From Pseudomonas frederiksbergensis (GTDB taxonomy: Bacteria > Pseudomonadota > Gammaproteobacteria > Pseudomonadales > Pseudomonadaceae), in the NCBI RefSeq assembly GCF_003732275.1, contig NZ_MOBM01000039.1:62001-126000 (forward strand): a stretch of 64,000 nt of DNA, in the 5' to 3' direction. Both the position numbers and the translations under genes were made by a program. Position 1 is the stretch's first letter; each line of letters starts with the position of its first letter. Positions 40,542-50,228 of this stretch are shown in pieces. Under the pieces are notes generated by a model. The model did no database searches and was not told the origin of the DNA. It saw nothing but the letters and a program-made list of their open reading frames with translations.

Positions 40542-41924
40542 ATGCTCGACGCCATTCGTTGGGACACAGATCTGATCCGCCGTTATGACCTGGCGGGACC
40601 GCGCTACACCTCGTACCCGACCGCCGTGCAATTCGACAGCCAGGTCGGCACCTTCGACCTGTTTCATGCCCTGCGCAACAGCCGTAAAGCCCTTCGGTCG
40701 CTGTCGCTGTATGTGCATGTGCCGTTCTGCGCGAACATTTGCTACTACTGCGCCTGCAACAAAGTCATCACCAAGGACCGCGGCCGCGCCCTGCCCTATT
40801 TGCAGCGTCTGGAACAGGAGATCCAGCTGATTGCCTGTCATCTCGACCCCTCGCAGAAAGTCGAGCAGCTGCATTTCGGCGGCGGCACACCGACCTTTCT
40901 CAGCCATGACGAACTGCGCCAGTTGATGGCTCAGCTGCGCAAGCACTTCAATTTGCTGGACGACGATTCCGGCGACTACGGCATCGAGATCGACCCTCGC
41001 GAGGCTGATTGGTCGACCATGGGTCTGCTCCGGGAACTGGGCTTCAACCGGGTCAGCATTGGCGTTCAAGACCTCGATCCGGCGGTACAACGGGCGGTCA
41101 ATCGCCTGCAAAGCCTGGAAGAAACCCGTGCGGTGATCGATGCCGCCCGAACCCTGCAATTTCGCTCGATCAACATCGATCTGATCTACGGCCTGCCGAA
41201 GCAGACGCCCGAAAACTTCGCCCGCACCGTCGACGAAGTCATCAGCCTGCAACCGGACCGGCTCTCGGTGTTCAACTACGCCCATCTGCCGGAACGCTTC
41301 ATGCCGCAACGGCGGATCAACAGCGACGAACTGCCGACCCCGGCGCAAAAACTGGAAATGCTCCAGGGAACCATCGAGCAGCTGACCAAGGCCGGTTATC
41401 AATACATCGGCATGGACCACTTCGCGCTGCCCGACGATGAACTGGCGATTGCTCAGGAAGAATCGACCCTGCAACGTAACTTCCAGGGCTATACCACCCA
41501 CGGTCATTGCGATTTGATCGGTCTGGGGGTATCGGCGATCAGCCAGATCGGCGATTTGTACTGCCAGAACAGCAGTGATCTGAACCAGTACCAGAATGCG
41601 TTGGCCAGCGCACAGCTGGCCACCAGCCGTGGTCTGCTGTGCAACGCCGATGATCGCCTGCGACGTGCGGTCATCCAACAACTGATCTGCACTTTCGGCC
41701 TGGAATTCGCCCAGATCGAACAAGCCTTCAACATCGACTTTCGGGGTTACTTCGGCGAACTCTGGCCACAGTTGCAGGGAATGGCCGAAGACGGACTGAT
41801 CGAACTTGATAATGAACGGATCACCGTACTGCCTGCCGGACGATTGCTGGTGCGTTCGGTGTGCATGGTGTTCGACGCGTACCTGGAACAGCAAAATCGC
41901 CAGCGGTTTTCACGGGTTATCTAG
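40542..41924 (+). CDS. hemN: Oxygen-independent coproporphyrinogen III oxidase
   Basis: Radical SAM enzyme that converts coproporphyrinogen III to protoporphyrinogen IX without oxygen. 460 residues. The [4Fe-4S] motif C-x3-C-x2-C is in PFCANICYYCACNK near residue 65; HFGGGTPTFLS and the C-terminal HemN domain are present. Supplies haem for the cbb3 oxidases under low oxygen. ATG at 40542 with GGGGGAA upstream. Preceded by a perfect ANR box, so expected to be induced by Anr. Confidence 0.97.
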   Translation: MLDAIRWDTDLIRRYDLAGPRYTSYPTAVQFDSQVGTFDLFHALRNSRKALRSLSLYVHVPFCANICYYCACNKVITKDRGRALPYLQRLEQEIQLIACHLDPSQKVEQLHFGGGTPTFLSHDELRQLMAQLRKHFNLLDDDSGDYGIEIDPREADWSTMGLLRELGFNRVSIGVQDLDPAVQRAVNRLQSLEETRAVIDAARTLQFRSINIDLIYGLPKQTPENFARTVDEVISLQPDRLSVFNYAHLPERFMPQRRINSDELPTPAQKLEMLQGTIEQLTKAGYQYIGMDHFALPDDELAIAQEESTLQRNFQGYTTHGHCDLIGLGVSAISQIGDLYCQNSSDLNQYQNALASAQLATSRGLLCNADDRLRRAVIQQLICTFGLEFAQIEQAFNIDFRGYFGELWPQLQGMAEDGLIELDNERITVLPAGRLLVRSVCMVFDAYLEQQNRQRFSRVI

Positions 41925-42053
41925 CCATCAGCTCACTGGCCGGTCCGCGAAACGCTGATTTTACGACCCTGCGACAAAATCGCCGCGTGCCTGAATGTCC
42001 TCCCGTGGGTTACCCTTACAGCTTATGTGTGTTTTCCCACAAGGATTAAAGAA

Positions 42054-42788
42054 ATGTCCGAGCCAGTAAAGCTGCGCGCTCATAGCCAGGCCCATTGCAA
42101 GGATTGCAGCCTGGCCCCCCTCTGCCTGCCACTTTCTTTGAATCTGGAAGACATGGATGCGCTGGACGATATCGTCAAACGCGGTCGCCCGCTGAAAAAA
42201 GGCGAGTTCCTGTTTCGCCAGGGCGACACGTTCGATTCCGTTTATGCAGTACGCTCCGGCGCCCTGAAGACTTTTAGCCTGAGCGATGGCGGCGAAGAGC
42301 AGCTCACCGGCTTTCATTTGCCGAGTGAACTGGTCGGCCTGTCGGGCATGGACACTGAAAAGCACCCGGTCTCGGCGCAAGCCCTGGAAACCACCTCTGT
42401 GTGCGAAATCCCTTTCGATCGCCTCGACGAACTGGCCCTGCAACTGCCACAACTGCGCCGTCAGTTGATGCGGGTAATGAGCCGCGAGATTCGCGACGAT
42501 CAGCAAATGATGTTGCTGCTGTCGAAGAAAACCGCCGACGAGCGCATCGCCACTTTCCTGGTCAACCTGTCGGCACGTTTCCGCGCCCGGGGCTTCTCGG
42601 CCAACCAGTTCCGGTTGAGTATGTCGCGTAACGAAATCGGCAATTACCTGGGCCTGGCGGTGGAAACCGTGTCCCGGGTGTTCACCCGCTTCCAGCAAAA
42701 CGAACTGATTGCCGCCGAAGGCAAGGAAATCCACATCCTCGATCCGATCCAGCTCTGCGCCCTGGCCGGCGGTTCGCTCGAAGGCTGA
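42054..42788 (+). CDS. anr: Anaerobic regulator Anr (FNR/Crp family)
   Basis: Global oxygen-sensing activator for denitrification, arginine use and high-affinity oxidases. 244 residues, as in P. aeruginosa. [4Fe-4S] ligands C15, C18, C24 ([11 protein letters not shown]) and C117 (TTSVCEIPF). C-terminal helix-turn-helix [20 protein letters not shown] with the FNR E/S/R recognition pattern (VETVSR). AAGGA lies before the ATG. hemN, with a perfect box, lies just upstream in the same orientation. Confidence 0.98.
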   Translation: MSEPVKLRAHSQAHCKDCSLAPLCLPLSLNLEDMDALDDIVKRGRPLKKGEFLFRQGDTFDSVYAVRSGALKTFSLSDGGEEQLTGFHLPSELVGLSGMDTEKHPVSAQALETTSVCEIPFDRLDELALQLPQLRRQLMRVMSREIRDDQQMMLLLSKKTADERIATFLVNLSARFRARGFSANQFRLSMSRNEIGNYLGLAVETVSRVFTRFQQNELIAAEGKEIHILDPIQLCALAGGSLEG

Positions 42789-42799
42789 TAGCAACGATT

Positions 42800-42825
42800 G
42801 CGGCTGAGCGAAACGGTTCAGCCGC
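42800..42825 (+). terminator. Hairpin after anr
   Basis: GCGGCTGA and TCAGCCGC, eight perfect base pairs, ten-base loop, starting 12 bases after the anr stop. It lacks a T run; it could end anr transcripts weakly or be part of the apt leader. Confidence 0.4.
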
Positions 42826-42867
42826 CGTTATACTGCGACGTTTGCAGCCCGCCAGGACACTTCGACG

Positions 42868-43416
42868 ATGGTCTTCGACTCCTTCGACATCAAATCCCTG
42901 ATCCGCCCCGTGATCGACTTCCCCAAGCCGGGCGTGATCTTTCGCGACATCACCCCATTGTTCCAGTCACCCACGGCCCTGCGCCTGGTGATGGACAGCT
43001 TTGCCCATCGTTACGTCGAAGCCGACTTCACCCACATCGGCGCCATGGATGCCCGTGGCTTCCTGATCGGCTCGATCCTGGCCTATCAGTTGAACAAGCC
43101 GCTGGTGCTGTTCCGCAAGCAGGGCAAACTGCCGGCCGACGTGCTAGCCGAGGGTTATCAGACCGAGTACGGCGAAGCGTTTCTCGAAGTCCATGCCGAC
43201 AGCCTGTGTGAGGGTGATGCGGTGGTGATGTTCGATGACCTGATCGCCACTGGCGGCACGCTGATTGCGGCGACGAACCTGGTTCGACGCATGGGCGCGC
43301 GGGTGCATGAAGCGGCGGCGATCATTGATTTGCCGGAGCTGGGTGGCTCGCAGCGGCTGGAAGACATGGGGATTCCTACGTTTTGCCTGACGCAGTTTGC
43401 ATTAAGCGATAAGTAA
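42868..43416 (+). CDS. apt: Adenine phosphoribosyltransferase
   Basis: Salvages adenine with PRPP to AMP. 182 residues. PRPP loop [14 protein letters not shown] near residue 124 and the flap region [11 protein letters not shown] are typical. ATG at 42868 with AGGAC upstream. Confidence 0.96.
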   Translation: MVFDSFDIKSLIRPVIDFPKPGVIFRDITPLFQSPTALRLVMDSFAHRYVEADFTHIGAMDARGFLIGSILAYQLNKPLVLFRKQGKLPADVLAEGYQTEYGEAFLEVHADSLCEGDAVVMFDDLIATGGTLIAATNLVRRMGARVHEAAAIIDLPELGGSQRLEDMGIPTFCLTQFALSDK

Positions 43417-43431
43417 GCCGGCGTCTGCACC

Positions 43432-43536
43432 GACGCCTTCGCGAGCAGGCTCGCTCCCACAGTTAATCTCTGTCATGCACAAAACTTGCGTACACAGAAA
43501 ATCCCCTGTGGGAGCGAGCCTGCTCGCGATGGCGTC
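43432..43536. repeat. REP doublet, family B
   Basis: GACGCCTTCGCGAGCAGGCT at 43432 and AGCCTGCTCGCGATGGCGTC ending at 43536; the copies point tail to tail. Lies between apt and the acyl-CoA dehydrogenase gene (convergent). Confidence 0.9.
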
Positions 43537-43553
43537 AGCCGCTACACCGCAGA

Positions 43554-44702
43554 TTAGAGCCCCATCTGCTTACTGATGATCTCGTTCATCACTTCCCGCG
43601 TCCCGCCGCCGATCGACAGAATCCGGTTATCCCGGTACAGCCGCTCCACCAGACTGTCACGCATATAACCCAGACCGCCCAGAATCTGCACCGCGTCGGT
43701 CGTAATGCGATCAGCCGTGTCGGTAGCAAAATTCTTGGCCATGGAAATCTCTTTGATCACACTCTGCCCGGCGGCCATTTTCGCCGCCTGGCGGTAGGTA
43801 AATTCCCGTGACACCTCCAGCGCCGTGGCCATTTCCGCGAGTCGGTGCTTGAGCACCTGGAACTTGCCGATGGGTTTGCCGAAGGCTTCACGCTGACGAG
43901 CCCATTTCAGGCTCTCCTCCAGTGCCAACTGCGCGGTCATGTTGGCCATCAGCGCCAGGGCCAGACGCTCGCTCTGAAAGTTGCCCATGATGCAGGCGAA
44001 GCCCATGTTCTCGGCCCCGATCAGATGGCCAACCGGCACCCGGCAATCATCGAAAAACAATTCCGCGGTGTCCGACGCCCACCAGCCCATTTTCTTCAAC
44101 TGACGACCGACGGTGAAACCGGGTGTGCCCTTCTCGATCAGCAGCAAACTGATGCCGCCAAACCCAGGCTCGCCGGTGCGCACCGCGACGGTGTAGAAAT
44201 CCGCACGAACGCCGCTGGTAATGAAGGTTTTGCTGCCGCTGACCCGGTAAAAGTCGCCGTCACGTACGGCGCGGGTTTGCAGGTTGGCGACGTCGGAGCC
44301 GCCGCTGGGCTCGGTGACGGCCAGGGCGCTGATCTTCTCGCCTGCGAGCACCTGAGGCACAACGCGATCGCGGAGTTCGGGCCTGGCCCACTTGAGGATC
44401 GGCGGCAGACCGATGTCCAGCGAGCCCAGCCCCGCGACCAGACCACCGGAACCGCAGCGCATCAGCTCTTCACTGGCGGCGATCTTGGCGAACACATCAC
44501 CTTCGTGACTGCCGCCCAACGCTTCGGGATAACCAATGCCCAGAATCCCCGCCGCGCCGGCCTTTAAGTAGAGCTCACGGGGGAAGCTTTCGGCTTCTTC
44601 CCACTGGTCGATGCCCGGAAGAATCTCGCGCTCGACGAAACGTCTGACGCTGTCGCGGACCAATTGGTGGCTGGGATCGAAGTATTCCTGAAAGGCAGGC
44701 AT
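43554..44702 (-). CDS. Acyl-CoA dehydrogenase
   Basis: FAD enzyme of 382 residues that oxidises an acyl-CoA to the 2-enoyl-CoA. Motifs: VTEPSGGSDVANLQTRAV (FAD/substrate loop), SGSKTFITSGVRAD, and C-terminal YRDNRILSIGGGTREVM. The usual catalytic glutamate position near the C-terminus (IxGGxxE/T) appears as SIGGGTREVMNE. Chain length specificity cannot be told. The start at 44702 has GGAG seven bases upstream; the longer frame upstream is non-coding. No electron-transfer or thiolase gene beside it. Confidence 0.88.
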   Translation of the reverse strand: MPAFQEYFDPSHQLVRDSVRRFVEREILPGIDQWEEAESFPRELYLKAGAAGILGIGYPEALGGSHEGDVFAKIAASEELMRCGSGGLVAGLGSLDIGLPPILKWARPELRDRVVPQVLAGEKISALAVTEPSGGSDVANLQTRAVRDGDFYRVSGSKTFITSGVRADFYTVAVRTGEPGFGGISLLLIEKGTPGFTVGRQLKKMGWWASDTAELFFDDCRVPVGHLIGAENMGFACIMGNFQSERLALALMANMTAQLALEESLKWARQREAFGKPIGKFQVLKHRLAEMATALEVSREFTYRQAAKMAAGQSVIKEISMAKNFATDTADRITTDAVQILGGLGYMRDSLVERLYRDNRILSIGGGTREVMNEIISKQMGL

Positions 44703-44769
44703 CGGCGAGCTCCACTGAAGGTTCAGCGAAGTTAACCGAGCGCTTGCTTGGTTTTCAAGTGAGGATTTG

Positions 44770-44856
44770 AAGATCAAAAGATCGCAGCCTTCGGCAGCTC
44801 CTACATTCGGATGACGTACACCCTGTAGGAGCTGCCGAAGGCTGCGATCTTTTGAT
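44770..44856. repeat. REP doublet, family A
   Basis: AAGATCAAAAGATCGCAGCC at 44770 and GGCTGCGATCTTTTGAT ending near 44856, tail to tail, between the acyl-CoA dehydrogenase and recR genes. Confidence 0.88.
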
Positions 44857-44866
44857 TTTGATGTGG

Positions 44867-45469
44867 TTACAGCGAGATCGGCTTACGCCCGGCAAACGAA
44901 TGCGCCAATGTCCCGCCGTCCACCAGTTCCAACTCGCCACCCAACGGCACGCCATGGGCGATGCGCGAGGCGATCAGGCCTTTGTTGCTGAGCAACTGGG
45001 CGATGTAATGCGCCGTGGCTTCGCCTTCCACCGTCGGGTTGGTGGCGAGGATGACTTCGGCAAACGTGCCCGCTTCCTCGATCCGCGCCAGCAGTTGTGG
45101 AATGCCGATGGCGTCCGGCCCCAACCCGTCGAGGGGCGACAGGTGGCCTTTGAGCACGAAGTAGCGACCGCGGAAACCGGTCTGCTCCACCGCGTAAACA
45201 TCCATCGGACCTTCCACCACACACAGCAAGGTGTCGTCGCGGCGTGGATCGGCGCATTGCGGGCACAGATCATCTTCGGTCAGCGTGCGGCACAAGCGGC
45301 AGTGGCCCACTCCTTCCATGGCCTGGCTCAGCGCCTGAGCCAATCGAGAACCGCCGCTGCGATCACGCTCAAGCAGTTGCAACGCCATGCGCTGGGCAGT
45401 TTTCTGACCCACACCCGGCAAAATTCGCAGGGCATCGATCAGTTGGCGAATCAAAGGGCTGAAGCTCAT
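44867..45469 (-). CDS. recR: Recombination mediator RecR
   Basis: 200-residue protein that, with RecF/RecO, loads RecA on gapped DNA. Helix-hairpin-helix near the N-terminus ([16 protein letters not shown]), C4 zinc finger [16 protein letters not shown], and TOPRIM domain ([15 protein letters not shown]). Gene order recR - (ybaB - dnaX) is conserved; here an MDR oxidoreductase gene intervenes. Confidence 0.97.
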   Translation of the reverse strand: MSFSPLIRQLIDALRILPGVGQKTAQRMALQLLERDRSGGSRLAQALSQAMEGVGHCRLCRTLTEDDLCPQCADPRRDDTLLCVVEGPMDVYAVEQTGFRGRYFVLKGHLSPLDGLGPDAIGIPQLLARIEEAGTFAEVILATNPTVEGEATAHYIAQLLSNKGLIASRIAHGVPLGGELELVDGGTLAHSFAGRKPISL

Positions 45470-45534
45470 GGGGAAAAGTCCGACATAACAACGAGACGCG
45501 GTTTATACCCGCGCCTCGAATGACCGTCAATTAT

Positions 45535-46569
45535 TCAGTCTTGCGCAACCCGCACCACCAGTTTGCCGAAGTTGCGTCCCTCCAGCAGACCGATGAACGC
45601 CTGAGGCGCGTTCTCCAGGCCGTCGACCACGTCTTCACGGAATTTCACCTTGCCGTCACGCACCCATGGCACCACGGCGCTGATGAACTCCGGCTGACGA
45701 TCACCGTAGTCGTCGAACACAATGAAGCCCTGAATCCGCACGCGCTTGGTCAGCAGCGTGCGCTGCAATTGTGGCAAGCGATCCGGCCCGCTCGGCGCTT
45801 CATGGGCGTTGTAGGACGCAATCAGACCGCAAAGAGGAATCCGCGCCTTGGGGTTGAGCAGCGGCAGCACCGCATCGAACACCTTGCCACCGACGTTTTC
45901 AAAGTAGATATCGACGCCTTTGAAGCAGGCCAGCGCCAACTCTTCGGCGAAATCCGGGCGCTTGTGGTCGATACAGGCATCGAAGCCCAACTCCTCAACC
46001 ACATAGCGGCATTTTTCCGCGCCACCGGCCACACCCACTACTCGCAAGCCCTTGATCTTCGCCACTTGGCCGACCACCGACCCCACCGCGCCGGACGCAG
46101 CCGCTACCACCAGGGTTTCGCCTTCCTTGGGCTGGCCGATGTCCATCAACCCCATGTAGGCGGTCATGCCGGGCATGCCCAGTACACCCAGGGCCATCGA
46201 AGGACTCTGCAGCCCGGACGGGATCGGAATGATGTTGCGTCCGTCACTGATGCTGTGGCTTTGCCACCCCGTGACGCCGACCACCAGATCGCCTTCATGG
46301 AATTTCGGATGCAGGGAGCGTTCGACACGACTGACAGCCCCACCGGTCATCACCTCGTCGATTTCTACCGGCGCAGCGTAGGACGGCGCGTCACTCATAC
46401 GACCGCGCATGTAGGGATCGAGCGACAGATAAAGTGTCTTGAGCAGTACCTGACCGTCAGCCAGGTCTGGCAGCGCTACCCGTTCCAGGCGGAAATTCTC
46501 TGGCGTCGGCGCGCCCACCGGGCGGGACACCAGAACGATACGCTGGTTGAGGGTCAATGCTTGTGGCAT
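45535..46569 (-). CDS. NADP-dependent oxidoreductase, zinc-less MDR family (CurA-like)
   Basis: 344-residue enzyme of the leukotriene B4 dehydrogenase/curcumin reductase (CurA) branch. NADP motif AAASGAVGSVVGQVAKIKG near residue 155, GFDACIDHK with the Lys for NADP phosphate, and Tyr-containing C-terminus RIQGFIVFDDYG. No catalytic zinc cysteines. Physiological substrate unknown; the family reduces enone double bonds. AAGGAG eight bases before ATG at 46569. The in-frame stretch upstream runs through a REP and is not coding. Confidence 0.9.
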   Translation of the reverse strand: MPQALTLNQRIVLVSRPVGAPTPENFRLERVALPDLADGQVLLKTLYLSLDPYMRGRMSDAPSYAAPVEIDEVMTGGAVSRVERSLHPKFHEGDLVVGVTGWQSHSISDGRNIIPIPSGLQSPSMALGVLGMPGMTAYMGLMDIGQPKEGETLVVAAASGAVGSVVGQVAKIKGLRVVGVAGGAEKCRYVVEELGFDACIDHKRPDFAEELALACFKGVDIYFENVGGKVFDAVLPLLNPKARIPLCGLIASYNAHEAPSGPDRLPQLQRTLLTKRVRIQGFIVFDDYGDRQPEFISAVVPWVRDGKVKFREDVVDGLENAPQAFIGLLEGRNFGKLVVRVAQD

Positions 46570-46655
46570 GTGAACGTCTCCTTGATCGATGAATTTCGGC
46601 GGTATAGGGAGCAGACCTTTGTGGTGGTATGGCGTTCGATGTTTTTGCCTTTCAT

Positions 46656-46745
46656 TGTGGCGAGGGAGCTTGCTCCCGTTGGACTGTGCAACAGTCCCAT
46701 TTTGGGGCCCTTCGCGGCCCAGCGGGAGCAAGCTCCCTCGCCACA
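46656..46745. repeat. REP doublet, family C
   Basis: TGTGGCGAGGGAGCTTGCTC at 46656 and its inverse ending at 46745, with GGGGCCC stems inside. It lies between ybaB and the oxidoreductase gene. Confidence 0.9.
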
Positions 46746-46772
46746 GAAGCCGGTACCCCAACAAACAGAAAC

Positions 46773-46805
46773 AAAAATGCCAGGCGCGATGCCTGGCATT
46801 TTTTT
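46773..46805. terminator. Terminator between ybaB and the MDR gene
   Basis: AAAAATGCCAGGC, loop GCGAT, GCCTGGCATTTTTTT; a 13-base perfect stem with T runs on both strands. Read on the minus strand it ends the ybaB transcript. Confidence 0.92.
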
Positions 46806-46832
46806 GTAACCCATCCGACGCGCGTTGGCGAA

Positions 46833-47171
46833 TCAGAATGGCAGTTTCATACCCGGTGGCAATTGCATGCCAGCGGTCACGCCAGACATTTTGTCCTGGC
46901 TGTTGGCTTCGATCTTGCGCACGGCGTCGTTGACGGCTGCGGCGAATACCGCCTCCAGCATTTCCTTGTCGTCTTCGCTCAGGCCTTCGACCAGGCTTGG
47001 GTCGATGGTCACGCGCTTGACGTCGTGACGACCGGTCATTACCACGGTGACCATGTCGCCACCGGCTTTACCGGTGACTTCGGCGTTGGCCAGTTCTTCC
47101 TGCATCTTGGCCATTTTTTCCTGCATCTGCTGCGCCTGCTTCATCAGGCCGGCCATGCCACCTTTCATCAT
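46833..47171 (-). CDS. YbaB/EbfC family nucleoid-associated protein
   Basis: 112 residues, begins [20 protein letters not shown] with the amphipathic coiled-coil helix, followed by the EbfC core ([17 protein letters not shown]) and DNA-binding tail. Binds DNA as a dimer. ATG at 47171 with GAGGTGA upstream. Downstream of dnaX on the same strand (67 bases apart), the usual dnaX-ybaB-recR order. Confidence 0.95.
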   Translation of the reverse strand: MMKGGMAGLMKQAQQMQEKMAKMQEELANAEVTGKAGGDMVTVVMTGRHDVKRVTIDPSLVEGLSEDDKEMLEAVFAAAVNDAVRKIEANSQDKMSGVTAGMQLPPGMKLPF

Positions 47172-47238
47172 GGGAATCACCTCAAAAGTACTTGGATAAA
47201 AACAGCGCCCGGCGAATGTGGCCAAGCGCCTTCAGTTA

Positions 47239-49338
47239 TTAGTCCTGACTGACCAGGGCCTCGACAGGTTCAATAGTATCGTGACGGACCACCGCCCCGA
47301 ACTGCTGCATCATTTGCTGGATGAACGGATCGCCGTGGATCGATTCTTCGGCCTCACGCTGACGGTTGGCACGACGGCGGGATGAGGCCTGAGCCGGGGT
47401 TTCCTGCTCGGGCTTGATCAGCTCCATGCTCAGGGTCAGCGTGCGCCCGTGGAACTGGTTCAGTGCATCGTTGAGGCGACGTTGTTGTGTCGCGTTGAAC
47501 AAGGCGCTGTGGGCCGGGTCCAGGTGCAACAACCAATTGTCGCCATCGACGGCGATCAGCGTGCAGTTGGCAGCGATGCTGGCGGTCATGCCGGACACCG
47601 GCAGTTTCGGGAACACCTCCAGCCATTGCAGGGCCAGACCCGTGGCCGGCATCGCGGCCGGTTCTGGCTCGGGTTCCGGCGCAGGTTCGGCGGTGTGCTC
47701 GCTGGCCAGTTCGTCGAGATAGCTATAGGCCGAATCCATGTCCGGCTCGATGTAGTCCTCGTCCAGCGGCGGCTCGTCGTCCTGATCCATGCCTGGCGTG
47801 GCGGCATCGACTTCGGCCATGGACGGTTCCGGAATCGGCGCAGCGGCCCATTCCGGCGCGTCCGGCACCACACTGTCCGGGGTCGGCATGGGCATCGGTG
47901 ACAATCCGGGTTGTTCGCCAGCCGTTTCCAGCACCGGCTCGACGGCGGGCTGCTGGACAACTTCAGGCTCTACAGGATCGTTCCATGGCAGGTCGACAAC
48001 TTCTTCGACGGCTACGGGCTCGACAACAGGCTCGGGCTCAGGCGCGACCACGGGCACAGCCACAGGGGTGACCGGCTCAGGCGCAGCTACCGGGACAGGG
48101 GCCGGAGCAACCACTGGCGCGACCGGAGGCGGTGTAACGGCCGTAGCGACTACCGGCGCAACAACCGGCGCGGCAGCCACTGAGTTTGCGGAATCAACTG
48201 TGGCCTGGCTGATCCCCACTGTCTTTAGCGGTTGCCTCGGCGCGTCGGCGGTATCTGCCGGCCGGAACGCAAGCATTCGCAGCAGGACCATTTCAAAGCC
48301 GCCGCGCGGGTCCGGCGCCAGCGGCAAGTCCCGGCGCCCGATCAGGCCCATCTGGTAATAGAACTGCACGTCTTCGGCCGGCAAAGCCTGGGCCAGAGCC
48401 AATACACGGTCACGGTCGCCATGGCCGTTGTCGACACCTTCAGGCAGGGCCTGGGCGATGGCGACACGGTGCAGCACGTTGAGAATTTCCGAGAGCACGC
48501 CGTTCCAGTCCGGGCCTTGCTCGGCCAGATGGCGCACGGCTTCGAGCAACGCCTTGGCGTCGCCCTCGATCAGCGCATGCAGGACGTCGTAGACCTGGCC
48601 GTGATCGAGAGTACCGAGCATGGCCCGCACGTCGGCGGCCATGACCTTGCCTTCACCGAAAGCAATGGCTTGATCGGTCAGGCTCATGGCGTCGCGCATC
48701 GACCCGTCGGCGGCGCGGCCCAGCAGCCACAGTGCATCGTCTTCGAACGGCACGTTCTCGACGCTCAGCACGTGGGTCAGATGCTCGACCACCCGTTCCG
48801 GGGTCATGTTCTTCAGGGAGAACTGCAGGCAACGCGACAGAATCGTTGCAGGAAGTTTCTGCGGATCGGTGGTCGCCAGGATGAACTTGACGTAGGGCGG
48901 CGGCTCTTCAAGTGTTTTCAACAGCGCATTGAAGGAATGGCTGGAGAGCATATGCACTTCGTCGATCAGGTAGACCTTGAAGCGCCCGCGGCTCGGCGCG
49001 TACTGCACGTTGTCGAGCAGCTCGCGGGTATCTTCGACCTTGGTCCGGCTCGCGGCGTCGATCTCGATCAGGTCGACGAAGCGGCCTTCATCGATTTCCC
49101 GGCACACCGAGCACTCGCCGCAGGGGGTCGAAGTGATACCTGTTTCACAGTTCAGGCATTTGGCGATGATCCGCGCAATGGTGGTCTTGCCGACCCCGCG
49201 GGTACCGGTAAAAAGGTATGCGTGGTGCAGCCGTTGGCTGTCCAAGGCATTGATCAGAGCCTTGAGCACATGGGTCTGGCCGACCATTTCGCCGAACGAG
49301 CGCGGACGCCATTTACGTGCAAGAACCTGATAACTCAT
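47239..49338 (-). CDS. dnaX: DNA polymerase III subunits gamma/tau
   Basis: Clamp-loader ATPase, 699 residues. Walker A GTRGVGKTT, zinc motif CLNCETGITSTPCGECSVC, SRC motif SRCLQF, DEVH box LIDEVHMLSSHSF. Residues about 370-560 are a Pro/Val/Ala and Glu-rich linker (PVVAPVVATAVTPPP..., EPEPEPAAMPATG), followed by a C-terminal domain of tau (WLEVFPKLPVSGMTASI) binding DnaE/DnaB. I saw no slippery A-AAA-AAG in the linker, so no frameshift to gamma is proposed. Start MSYQVLARKWRPRSF is the family start. Confidence 0.97.
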   Translation of the reverse strand: MSYQVLARKWRPRSFGEMVGQTHVLKALINALDSQRLHHAYLFTGTRGVGKTTIARIIAKCLNCETGITSTPCGECSVCREIDEGRFVDLIEIDAASRTKVEDTRELLDNVQYAPSRGRFKVYLIDEVHMLSSHSFNALLKTLEEPPPYVKFILATTDPQKLPATILSRCLQFSLKNMTPERVVEHLTHVLSVENVPFEDDALWLLGRAADGSMRDAMSLTDQAIAFGEGKVMAADVRAMLGTLDHGQVYDVLHALIEGDAKALLEAVRHLAEQGPDWNGVLSEILNVLHRVAIAQALPEGVDNGHGDRDRVLALAQALPAEDVQFYYQMGLIGRRDLPLAPDPRGGFEMVLLRMLAFRPADTADAPRQPLKTVGISQATVDSANSVAAAPVVAPVVATAVTPPPVAPVVAPAPVPVAAPEPVTPVAVPVVAPEPEPVVEPVAVEEVVDLPWNDPVEPEVVQQPAVEPVLETAGEQPGLSPMPMPTPDSVVPDAPEWAAAPIPEPSMAEVDAATPGMDQDDEPPLDEDYIEPDMDSAYSYLDELASEHTAEPAPEPEPEPAAMPATGLALQWLEVFPKLPVSGMTASIAANCTLIAVDGDNWLLHLDPAHSALFNATQQRRLNDALNQFHGRTLTLSMELIKPEQETPAQASSRRRANRQREAEESIHGDPFIQQMMQQFGAVVRHDTIEPVEALVSQD

Positions 49339-49482
49339 CGAAAACCGTCGCAACGAAGGAACAGAAGCGGCTAATGCTAGCGGAGCAAGGCCAAAATTGC
49401 ATCCGGTGCGCTCGTCTATTCTGGCTAAGCTGCTCTTTAAGGGGCTTTTATTGGCTCAGGTTTGAGCGGTACCGGAGCGTTT

Positions 49483-50217
49483 ATGCGTTTTGCCTTGGGG
49501 GCACTGCTGTTGGTCAGCCTGAGCGTCGCGGCCGCCGAGGCGCCGTTGCGCTTTGTCGTGTCCGACAGCTGGGCCATGCCCATGGTGCAGATGGAGCGCG
49601 GCCGGCCAACCCAAGGCATTCTGCACGACATCATGCTCAGCCTGGCGACGCAGATTGGCGTGCCGGCGCAATTTCATGTATTGCCTCGGGCGCGTGTGCA
49701 AAACGCCATGGAACACGGCGAAGTCGATGTGCGCTGCTATATCTCACAATCCTGGCTGCCGAACCTGTCCGGTGACTATATCTGGAGCGTTCCACTGCTG
49801 GTTCAGCGCGACTTGCTGATTGGCCGGCGAGGCTCACCCAACACGGTCAACCCGGCAGAGCTGCCGCAGCAGTCGATCGGCACCGTGCTCGGCTATAGCT
49901 ACCCGACCCTGCAACCGCTATTCGAAGCCGACCGCCTGCACCGCGATGACGCGCGCAATCAGGAACAGGTGCTGGATAAACTCCTGGCCGGACGCTACCG
50001 CTATGCCGTGAGCAGCCAATGGACCCTGGACTGGTTCAACCAGCGCCTGCTGCCCGATCGGCAACTGCAAAGCGTAGCGCTGGTGCATGAACAAACCGTC
50101 GGCTGCTACGTGCGCAACGACCCCAAAGTACCCGTGCAACGCATTCTGAATACGTTGCTGCAAATGAAAATGTCCGGGGAGATCGATGACATTATCCGGC
50201 TCTATACCGGTAACTAG
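49483..50217 (+). CDS. Periplasmic solute-binding protein, amino-acid-type (SBP_bac_3-like)
   Basis: 244 residues with signal peptide MRFALGALLLVSLSVAAAEA; mature part begins PLRFVVSDSWAMPMV and has the two-lobe fold pattern (RPTQGILHDIMLSLATQIG, IGTVLGYSYPTL, RYRYAVSSQWTLDW). No permease or ATPase gene is near, so it is an orphan binding protein or a signalling sensor-like protein. It lies head-on with the PAS-GGDEF-EAL gene, only 11 bases apart at the 3' ends. GGAG five bases upstream of the ATG. The ligand is unknown. Confidence 0.82.
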   Translation: MRFALGALLLVSLSVAAAEAPLRFVVSDSWAMPMVQMERGRPTQGILHDIMLSLATQIGVPAQFHVLPRARVQNAMEHGEVDVRCYISQSWLPNLSGDYIWSVPLLVQRDLLIGRRGSPNTVNPAELPQQSIGTVLGYSYPTLQPLFEADRLHRDDARNQEQVLDKLLAGRYRYAVSSQWTLDWFNQRLLPDRQLQSVALVHEQTVGCYVRNDPKVPVQRILNTLLQMKMSGEIDDIIRLYTGN

Positions 50218-50228
50218 CCCTAGCCGGT

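Noticed and set aside
47239-49338. Programmed frameshift in dnaX to make gamma
   Set aside because: No A-AAA-AAG slippery heptamer with a stem was seen on the coding strand; the linker is coded by GC-rich Pro/Val/Ala codons.
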